From: an uncultured Desulfosoma sp.
Lineage (GTDB): Bacteria > Desulfobacterota > Syntrophobacteria > Syntrophobacterales > DSM-9756
DNA: 64,000 nt
Assembly (NCBI GenBank): GCA_937960435.1
Contig: CALGPN010000010.1
Span: 29,599 to 93,598, forward strand
Direction of reading: 5' to 3'
Shown here: piece by piece, positions 8,985 to 15,330 of the stretch
How positions within the stretch are numbered: position 1 is the stretch's first letter
How the letters are laid out: each line of letters begins with the position of its first letter
Notes under the pieces: generated by a model
Database searches by the model: none
Told to the model about the DNA's origin: nothing
Seen by the model: the letters and a program-made list of their open reading frames with translations, nothing else
Program-made: the position numbers and the translations under genes

Positions 8985-10247
8985 CTAAACCTCCATGCCG
9001 AAAAAGTCCAAGAGCAGAAAATTCAATCGCCGTCGAAGCACCTCATAGGAAAAATGCCTTTGGGCCAAACGGTAGTTGTGCTCCACCATCTTTTGCTTCG
9101 CCTCGTCGGATCTCAAAACGTCGCGAATCTTGGAAATGAGCCGGCGGCTCACATAACCGTCCATAATCAAAAGATCAAACCCCAAGGGTTCGATGTCCCG
9201 AACGAAGGTGGCGTAGCGGTTCACCACAAGGGGCTTGCGGAAGTAGATGGCTTCCAGGAAAGCGTTCCCAAACCCTTCGTAGAGGCTCGGGTATGTGATA
9301 AGGTCCGCATGGGGATAAATGTCCCACAGCGTGATGCGCTCCGAGGGCGATTCCCCCTCCACCCATGGGTCCACCACATGGGTGCCCATAAAATGCAGGG
9401 ACACTCCATGTTCACGGGCCTGGCTCTGTAACCAAGACGCGTACTCCGGATCGCCCTCCGCCTCATGGTGGGTGATCAACAACCGGTAGCGCAGGTCTTT
9501 GAGAGCGGCGGCGATTTCGATGGCGTATTGGATGCCTTTTCGCCGAATGATGCGAGTGGGCTGAACGATGAGCTTGTCTTCAGGATCCAGCGCGATCATG
9601 CGCCGCAATCGGTCTCCCTTTTCCGGGTCGGCCTGCGGAGGGTGATCGAAATCCAAAACGTTGGGAATGACGAAGGAAGATACCCCTCTTCGATGGGCAA
9701 GATCTTCATGGGCCGCGGAACTGATGACCACGTGCTGGATTGTGGGCAATACCGGGGGAAAAGCCATGAAGAGAAAATCCTGCACGCAGTTGACGGTGGA
9801 ACGGCTTTGTTCCCAGTAAAATTCATGGTGGTGCGCAATGGTGGGAATTTTCTTTTCCGCTATGAGCTCGGTCAGAGCCAGCCCCAACGGAATGTGCAAA
9901 GGGCTTGCCAACGCGTTTTCCACAACGAGCAGGTGAATGTCAAAGGTTTGAAGAAAATCGGCGAGTTTTTCCTTGAGCACGGCCCGGGAATCGTGAATCC
10001 TCTGGGTCAGCTCTTGGGAACGCATGACGCGGCCGAAGGCTTCCGATTGAATCCTCTGGTTTTCCGGATGAAGAAAGTGGGCTTCCGAAACCACCATGGC
10101 ATGCGAAGGATCCTTGTGCACTTCCCCTGCGCACCAAAAACATTTGTGACCGGATTCCTCAAAGATTTCAGCCCACTTGCCTGCTTCCATGGTGACGCCG
10201 TCGGCGCCCGTAAACCGAGTGGACACAAAACCGATATGAAGGGCCAT
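8985..10247 (-). CDS. GT4-type glycosyltransferase, possibly mannosylglucosyl-3-phosphoglycerate synthase-like
   Basis: A 420-residue GT-B fold enzyme. The N-terminus FVSTRFTGADGVTMEAGKW is the acceptor domain. The donor domain holds QPTRIIRRKGIQYAIE and YPSLYEGFGNAFLEAIYF, the EX7E-type signature of retaining GT4 enzymes. From memory, enzymes of the mannosylglucosylglycerate pathway start with a similar STR...GTDGVSLE block. Together with the GpgS-type gene nearby, this suggests addition of a second sugar to a glucosylglycerate-type osmolyte. ATG 10247 has AGGAG eight bases ahead; an upstream in-frame start at 10298 lacks this. The gene is divergent from the second glycosyltransferase gene. 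GT4 membership is sure; the reaction is tentative. Confidence 0.8.
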   Translation of the reverse strand: MALHIGFVSTRFTGADGVTMEAGKWAEIFEESGHKCFWCAGEVHKDPSHAMVVSEAHFLHPENQRIQSEAFGRVMRSQELTQRIHDSRAVLKEKLADFLQTFDIHLLVVENALASPLHIPLGLALTELIAEKKIPTIAHHHEFYWEQSRSTVNCVQDFLFMAFPPVLPTIQHVVISSAAHEDLAHRRGVSSFVIPNVLDFDHPPQADPEKGDRLRRMIALDPEDKLIVQPTRIIRRKGIQYAIEIAAALKDLRYRLLITHHEAEGDPEYASWLQSQAREHGVSLHFMGTHVVDPWVEGESPSERITLWDIYPHADLITYPSLYEGFGNAFLEAIYFRKPLVVNRYATFVRDIEPLGFDLLIMDGYVSRRLISKIRDVLRSDEAKQKMVEHNYRLAQRHFSYEVLRRRLNFLLLDFFGMEV

Positions 10248-10330
10248 GATAGAGCTCCTCACGACATGAAAACGACACCTAGGCGGGAAATTGTGCACAT
10301 CCGTGCTGAAAAAAGCAAGGACGGCTCATC

Positions 10331-12004
10331 ATGACGCCTCCTCAAAATCTGGTGCTCTTCCACTACCATCTGCTGCGCGGCGGGGTGCGAACGGCCCTGC
10401 TGCGAAGCCTGCAATGCCTGGCTCAGGAAGGCTGGTTCACCCAGCGCCAGCTCGTCCTTGCCGTGGGGCGTTTGGATGGAGCTCGAAGTTTTGCCCATTC
10501 GTTGAAAGCCCTGGTCCCTGACGTGGAAGTCATCGTGGACCCACGGCTGGACTATCGAGACACGCCGTGGCCCGATGAAAAATCTTTCCGAAAAGACGCG
10601 GAACGGCTTCGAGACGCCTTCTTGGCCTGGGGGGGCGAATCCGCCGTCTTTTGGCTCCATAACCCCACCCTGGGGAAAAATCCGGCCGTCACCGCTGCAT
10701 GGAAAGAAGCGGCCGAAAAGGCCTATGCGGACGGGCTCCCTCACCGTTTTCTTTACCACATCCACGACTTTCCCGAATGCGGGCGCGTGGAAAACATGAT
10801 GCGACTTCATCGTTGCTGGGAACACGGCGGGCTTCATGACTTTTACCCCAAAGTTCCCAACACGGCCTATGCCGTGCTGAATTCCACAGACCGGGACCGG
10901 CTTCTCGCCTGCGGCGTCTCTCCCCTTCGCGTCTTCTGGCTTCCCAATGTTCTCCTCCCCCCCACCTTCCCCCGGCCCGAGTTGGGCCCGAGCCGAAGGC
11001 AGGCGGTAAGCTCCGCCCTGAGCCGCTATGCCATGGAAAACCACTATGTCTTTGACCCCCGTCGGCCTCAATGGCTTCTTCCCGTTCGGTTGATCCGCCG
11101 AAAAAACGTCCTGGAAGCTCTCTTCCTTGCCGCCGTGCAGCCCGAACCTCCCCAACTGCTCATCACCTTGGATGCTACCTCGGCTCAGGAAAAACCCTAC
11201 GCGGAACAGGTCAAACGATTCGTCCGCGAAAATCGACTCCCCTGCCTGATCGGGTTCGGTGCGGAACTGGTGGGCACGGCCTTTTCCTTTGAAGAGCTGA
11301 TGGGCTGGAGCGATGCCGTGATCACCACATCGCTGATGGAAGGCTTCGGCTTTGCCTTTCTGGAAGGCCCTCTTTTGGGACGGCCTCTTCTCGGGCGCAA
11401 TCTTCCCGAAGTCACGGCCGATTTTGCCCAAGCCGGCTTTCCTACCCAACCGCTCTATGAACGGCTCCCCGTGAAGGTGCCGGCATCGGACCGGTCCCGC
11501 TTGCATATGAAAGGCCGCCGCTTCGCCGAATTCTATCAAGGCCTCGTTCCTGCGCTTTCCAAGGAAGATGTGGACCGGTTCCTTTCCCGCCTGGACACCG
11601 TGTACGGGGAAGCCGAGGTCGATTTCGGCATGCTGGATTTGTCTGCGCAAAAAGACCTGCTCAAAGCGGCCGTCCAGGGGGAGTTCAAGAGGGATCTTCA
11701 AAAGATTATGGCACCGGTTCAATTGAACGAAACGGTGCAGGAATCCTTTTTCGCGCAATTCGGTCCCACAGCCCATGCCCGGCGGCTCATGGCGGCGTTT
11801 GAGGGGCTCTGGAGAGAGCCGCATGGGATGAGCGCATCACAGCAAGATGGAGAGCCTTTGGAAACGAGTCCCGCTCATGCCACGATTTCCCAAAAACCTT
11901 CCCCGGAAGCCACCTTTTCACGACCACAGCAGGGGCTGGGACCATGCCTGACGGCGCTTTTTTTTGATCCCCTTTACCAAAGGCCGCTCTTTGGAGGCTG
12001 GTGA
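10331..12004 (+). CDS. Large glycosyltransferase-like protein (GT-B), function unknown
   Basis: A 557-residue protein. VFWLHNPTLGKNPAVTAAW and a HIHDFPECGRVENM stretch resemble the acceptor half of GT-B enzymes. LLPVRLIRRKNVLEALFLAA, then WSDAVITTSLMEGFGFAFLE, gives the donor half with an EX7E-like signature (about residues 255-345). The last 60 or so residues are Ser/Pro-rich and look disordered. It is longer than most GT4 enzymes because of an extra C-terminal helical part. Its stop codon overlaps the start of the HAD gene (TGATG), so the two are likely translated together. Sugar donor and acceptor are unknown; the context suggests a glycoside osmolyte or its storage form. Confidence 0.7.
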   Translation: MTPPQNLVLFHYHLLRGGVRTALLRSLQCLAQEGWFTQRQLVLAVGRLDGARSFAHSLKALVPDVEVIVDPRLDYRDTPWPDEKSFRKDAERLRDAFLAWGGESAVFWLHNPTLGKNPAVTAAWKEAAEKAYADGLPHRFLYHIHDFPECGRVENMMRLHRCWEHGGLHDFYPKVPNTAYAVLNSTDRDRLLACGVSPLRVFWLPNVLLPPTFPRPELGPSRRQAVSSALSRYAMENHYVFDPRRPQWLLPVRLIRRKNVLEALFLAAVQPEPPQLLITLDATSAQEKPYAEQVKRFVRENRLPCLIGFGAELVGTAFSFEELMGWSDAVITTSLMEGFGFAFLEGPLLGRPLLGRNLPEVTADFAQAGFPTQPLYERLPVKVPASDRSRLHMKGRRFAEFYQGLVPALSKEDVDRFLSRLDTVYGEAEVDFGMLDLSAQKDLLKAAVQGEFKRDLQKIMAPVQLNETVQESFFAQFGPTAHARRLMAAFEGLWREPHGMSASQQDGEPLETSPAHATISQKPSPEATFSRPQQGLGPCLTALFFDPLYQRPLFGGW

Positions 12005-12855
12005 TGGAACGATGGCAAGCGTGGATGTGTGCTCACGTATCTCGAACACCGAAACCTACGCCCATAGACTCTCCGCTGCCGCGTCTCAAGCCAAAACCTT
12101 GTGTCATTCTGTTCGACGTCTACGGCACCCTTTTGGCACCGCTTCACGGCGACCTGGAAGAGCCGCTGCGCCAGCGCCGGGCACAGGAAAGCTTTCTGAA
12201 AACGGCCCTGAATTTCGGCTTTTCGGAAAACACCGGGCTCATCTGGGCGGACAATTTTTATCGAGCCGTCGCCGAAGAGCACGAACACGGCCGGGCTCTG
12301 GGCATTGCACACCCCGAAGTCTTGGTGGAGGACATCTGGAAGAAACTGCTCCTGGCCGCCCCCGACGCGCCCATATCCACGCCGAATCCCATGGATCTGG
12401 CCATGTACCGGGAACTGGTCGCCAACCCCGTGTCCCCTTATGAGGGCGTAGCCGAAATGATCAGAGCCTTGCACCGTCAAGGCTACGTGCTGGGACTGGC
12501 ATCCAACGCGCAGTTTTACACCCGGCCCATTTTGGAATACATTCTGGAAATCTCACTGCACGCCGTCTTTGACGCGCGGTGGACCTTTTTTTCGTATGAA
12601 CTGGGTTTCGCCAAACCGGACCCTCACTTTTTCCGTTTGATCGCCACTCGCGCTCGCTGCCTCGGCCTCGACCCCAAGGCCGTGCTCATGGTGGGCAATG
12701 ATCCCGTCAACGACATGGAAGCCGCTCACCTTCACGGCCTGCAAACGCTTTTGTTCCTGCCCGGGTCTCCCGCTTCGCCGCGGGAACTCCCTTGGGCAGG
12801 GCCGTCCATCCACCGGTTTGATGCCTTGGTGCGAGCCCTCCTAAAGAACGCATAA
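12004..12855 (+). CDS. HAD-superfamily phosphatase, possibly for a phosphorylated osmolyte
   Basis: A 283-residue HAD hydrolase. Motif I is FDVYGTLLAP (nucleophile Asp), motif II is GLASNAQF, motif III is the lysine of GFAKPDPHF, and motif IV is VGNDPVNDMEAA. A helical cap lies between motifs I and II. ATG 12004 overlaps the previous stop codon (TGATG). The GpgS-type gene begins 21 bases after its stop. In known glucosylglycerate and mannosylglucosylglycerate pathways, a sugar-phosphoglycerate is dephosphorylated by a separate phosphatase. The neighbours make that the simplest guess here, but the sequence does not show the substrate. Confidence 0.82.
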   Translation: MERWQAWMCAHVSRTPKPTPIDSPLPRLKPKPCVILFDVYGTLLAPLHGDLEEPLRQRRAQESFLKTALNFGFSENTGLIWADNFYRAVAEEHEHGRALGIAHPEVLVEDIWKKLLLAAPDAPISTPNPMDLAMYRELVANPVSPYEGVAEMIRALHRQGYVLGLASNAQFYTRPILEYILEISLHAVFDARWTFFSYELGFAKPDPHFFRLIATRARCLGLDPKAVLMVGNDPVNDMEAAHLHGLQTLLFLPGSPASPRELPWAGPSIHRFDALVRALLKNA

Positions 12856-12876
12856 CATTCGGCAAAGGAGCCCGAA

Positions 12877-14244
12877 ATGTCCAACTTTGCCCAAAAGCAC
12901 ACGAAAATCGCGACCTTTTATCTCCTTACGCCCAGCAATCCCCAGATGAAAGAGGAACTCATTCACCATTCGCGATGGAAGAAAACGGTTCTGGTCATCC
13001 CTTTACTGGCAACGGAATTTACCGACCCGGAAAACAGGCCGGTTTTTGAAAACATCTTGGATGAGCTACAAAGAGCGCCCTACATTTCCAGAATTCTTTT
13101 CGGTTTGGACGCCGCTACGGAAGAAGAGGCCCGCGAGCTCTGGAGCATGGTTCGGCGCCGCAAGCTCCACAACAGCCTTATCGTGCACAACGATGGGCCG
13201 GGGTTTCGAAGCATTTATCATCAATTGTCCCAGGCCGGGTTTGCTTTGGATGTGCGAGGTAAAGGTCGCAACATGTTTTTGTCCTTCGGGATCGCCTTGG
13301 CTCTGGGCGCTCAAACCGTGGCCTTGCTGGATGCGGACATTCGCACCTTTACCTGTGAGCAGCTGGACCGGCTCATCTACCCCGTACAGGTCCTGAACTA
13401 CCAGTTCTCCAAAGCGTTCTACGCCCGGCTTAAAAACGGCGAACTTTACGGCCGCGTGAAACGGCTCCTTCTGGATCCTTTGCTCATCGCTCTCAAACGG
13501 AAATTCACCGAAAGCCAAGAAGAAAAGGTCCTGCGACTGGTGGACTTTCTGCTCACCTTCAATTACCAGCTTTCCGGCGAAGTGGTCTTCGACATGAGTC
13601 TTCTCAAGCGCATGCATTTCGCCATGAACTGGGGTGTGGAAATCTTCACGCTGATCGAAGTCTACCGCAAGGCCAATAACATTGCGCAGGTGGAAATTTC
13701 CTCCGAACCTTTCGACCATAAGCATCAGCCCGTCTCGCCCGATGATCGGGAGCGCGGGCTGCACAAGATGGCCATCGACATCGTGACTACCCTTTTCAGC
13801 GCTCTGGTCATTGAAGAAGGCCTGGAGATTTCGGATCATTTCATCCGGGATCTCACCTTGACCTACCTCAACGTGGCCGACAACCTGGTCAAGATGTATG
13901 CCGACAACGCCGCCTTTTGCGGTTTGGACTACGACCCGGACCGTGAAGAAGCCATGGTTCACGGCGTCTTCAAAAACGCCGTTCTGTACGCCGGAGATCT
14001 TTTGTTGGCGCCGTATCGGCTGGCAGACCGGTTCATTTCCTTTGTGGGAAGCCAGCCCGAATTTCAGCCTTTCGTGGCTTCGGGACTCATCCAAACCATC
14101 CACCGATGCGCTCAGAACGCCCGCACGCAGCTCTTTGAAGTTCCGCAGACCATGTCCTGGGATCGCGTCCTTCGAAAGGTTCCCGGCATCATCTATGACA
14201 TCATCAACGTGGTCGAGGAGGAAAAGAAGAAGTATGCCGGCTGA
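12877..14244 (+). CDS. gpgS: Glucosyl-3-phosphoglycerate synthase family protein (GT-A)
   Basis: A 455-residue protein that resembles the archaeal/bacterial GpgS enzymes, which join a sugar nucleotide and 3-phosphoglycerate to make glucosyl-3-phosphoglycerate, precursor of the compatible solute glucosylglycerate. Seen in sequence: the DVRGKGRNMFLSFG donor loop, ALLDADIRTF with the metal-binding DxD-like acids (about residues 150-155), YGRVKRLLLDPLL, the LSGEVVFD and WGVEIFTLIEVY segments, and FDHKHQPVSPDD, where family histidines bind metal. An AAAGGAG site precedes ATG 12877. It follows the HAD phosphatase by 21 bp and is last in the operon. Family assignment is good; the exact sugar is inferred. 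Confidence 0.8.
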   Translation: MSNFAQKHTKIATFYLLTPSNPQMKEELIHHSRWKKTVLVIPLLATEFTDPENRPVFENILDELQRAPYISRILFGLDAATEEEARELWSMVRRRKLHNSLIVHNDGPGFRSIYHQLSQAGFALDVRGKGRNMFLSFGIALALGAQTVALLDADIRTFTCEQLDRLIYPVQVLNYQFSKAFYARLKNGELYGRVKRLLLDPLLIALKRKFTESQEEKVLRLVDFLLTFNYQLSGEVVFDMSLLKRMHFAMNWGVEIFTLIEVYRKANNIAQVEISSEPFDHKHQPVSPDDRERGLHKMAIDIVTTLFSALVIEEGLEISDHFIRDLTLTYLNVADNLVKMYADNAAFCGLDYDPDREEAMVHGVFKNAVLYAGDLLLAPYRLADRFISFVGSQPEFQPFVASGLIQTIHRCAQNARTQLFEVPQTMSWDRVLRKVPGIIYDIINVVEEEKKKYAG

Positions 14245-14781
14245 TCGCGCTCCATTGCCCCTCCGCCTTCATGGGGATAACCCTCGTCAAACCTCACCGA
14301 TCAGGCGCCATGCACCCCGGGCCGTCCGAGCCGGGTAGACCGGCCGATCGCCCCATTTCGGCAGCCGTCACGCCGGTCACCCCTCCCGTCGCGGCGGCCG
14401 CCTCAGTTTGGCCTTCGAGCGCTTCTCGGTCCAGCGCCGGCGCGCCGCCTGCGCGTCGTCTATCTGGCAACAAAGCCGGCACTCGGTAAGATCCCTCTCC
14501 TCCAGGTAAGCCCGCCGATCACGGTCGTTTGCCGAAGATGGGGATCCCGGCCTATCGGGGTTTCGGCGTAGCCGGGGCGCACGGAACCCCCGGCTCCCGC
14601 CCTCCACCCCCAACGGGCGGTGGAGGCGAACGATGCCGGTGGATGGACGGGCTGAGTTCCAGGTTTAGCCCGAACTCAGCCCGTCGGCCCCGTGGCCTCC
14701 ATACCTCTCGGAGACCATCGAAAAGTGTCGAAGAGCTGGCATAGGCTTGTTTTGACTTTGCTTAGTTTCCTTCAAAAAGAC
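14245..14781. other. Gene-free region with hairpins upstream of the mgtA leader
   Basis: No convincing gene. Short frames exist on both strands, but none has a ribosome-binding site with sensible composition. The DNA contains inverted repeats. One is a perfect 14-bp pair at 14646-14659 and 14672-14685 (arms GACGGGCTGAGTTC). Another is an 8-bp pair within about 14595-14633 (CCTCCACC/GGTGGAGG). Neither is followed by a T-run. They may end the osmolyte operon by another route or be remnants of repeats. Confidence 0.5.
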
Positions 14782-14810
14782 TTGACCCTTCGTCGCCGAT
14801 TCCGTACAAG
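14782..14810 (+). promoter_or_regulatory. Possible promoter of the mgtA leader transcript
   Basis: TTGACC at 14782-14787 and TACAAG at 14805-14810 are separated by exactly 17 bases. This is a fair sigma-70-type match for a GC-rich genome. A transcript from about 14817 would carry a leader of about 510 bases before mgtA, containing two short ORFs and a long hairpin. Confidence 0.45.
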
Positions 14811-14868
14811 GCGAAAGTTCATGGGTGCGCTCTGCGCGCTATGGATTAACCCGAATGGAGAATTCGTT

Positions 14869-15006
14869 ATGAGCGACCCGGATGGCGGTCACAGTTGCCC
14901 CAAAATGACCCACGAAATGAACCAGGAAGAATCTGAAGACCCTGGACCGCGACACCTGCGCCGCGCGACGGGTGACGTGAACGGTCGGCACCGCCTCCGG
15001 GCCTAG
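14869..15006 (+). CDS. Putative 45-residue leader ORF ahead of mgtA
   Basis: ATG 14869 has a GGAG site eight bases ahead and opens a 45-codon frame ending at TAG 15004-15006. The peptide contains an acidic-proline stretch at residues 20-27 (EESEDPGP) and is basic after it. Acidic residues next to proline destabilise translating ribosomes at low Mg2+ in the E. coli MgtL leader, whose key motif is EPDP. A like role here is inferred from position and composition, not homology. The stop codon is five bases from the 5' arm of the hairpin at 15012-15067. It may equally be a chance ORF. Confidence 0.4.
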   Translation: MSDPDGGHSCPKMTHEMNQEESEDPGPRHLRRATGDVNGRHRLRA

Positions 15007-15011
15007 CCCAC

Positions 15012-15067
15012 CGGTTCGCCTCCGGCCGCGTCCGCCTTCCCGTCGCGGCTGAAACGGAGGCGAACCG
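15012..15067 (+). promoter_or_regulatory. RNA hairpin sequestering a ribosome-binding site
   Basis: A perfect 13-bp inverted repeat joins 15012-15024 (CGGTTCGCCTCCG) to 15055-15067. It is extended inward by GCCGCG 15025-15030 pairing with CGCGGC 15044-15049, with a five-base bulge at 15050-15054. The 3' arm includes the GGAGG site (15056-15060) and the first base of the GTG start at 15067, so the folded RNA would block translation of the next ORF. An alternative partner for the same arm is CGCCTCCG at 14992-14999, inside the preceding short ORF. This gives two possible competing folds. Confidence 0.6.
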
Positions 15068-15330
15068 TGAAGAACAAGCACCCTCTTTTCATCCCCGATG
15101 TGCACCGGAGGCTCCTCGCCAGGAATCCCAAAGACCTTCAAAACTTCCCCAAAGCCCTACACCCTATCTTTTGTCGGCTTTGGTTACCCTCGCAAGCTGC
15201 CCATGCGGTGTGTGCTCCTTTCCACAGTTCTTGTCCGCCCGGCCGGGTCGTTTTGAGATCGCCGGACCCCTTGGATGGTTCACGTCGAAACCATGGCGCC
15301 AACTCCATGAAGAGGAGGATTGCGCCATGA
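15067..15330 (+). CDS. Putative 87-residue proline-rich ORF translationally coupled to mgtA
   Basis: A GTG start at 15067 lies six bases after GGAGG, which is buried in the preceding hairpin. The frame runs 87 codons, and its TGA stop (15328-15330) overlaps the mgtA ATG (15327) as ATGA, the usual sign of translational coupling. The peptide has about 12 prolines, including SPDP near residue 66, and no recognisable domain. The combination of hidden start site, ATGA overlap and position before mgtA argues for a regulatory leader. Long random frames are common in GC-rich DNA, so this is not secure. Confidence 0.4.
   Translation: MKNKHPLFIPDVHRRLLARNPKDLQNFPKALHPIFCRLWLPSQAAHAVCAPFHSSCPPGRVVLRSPDPLDGSRRNHGANSMKRRIAP

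Noticed and set aside
14377..14613. 78-codon minus-strand frame in the gene-free region
   Set aside because: Arg/Pro-rich composition, no ribosome-binding site and no family; likely a chance frame.
14817..15326. M-box (ykoK) magnesium riboswitch ahead of mgtA
   Set aside because: I could not find the conserved M-box core elements. The structure seen is a simple hairpin with ORFs.
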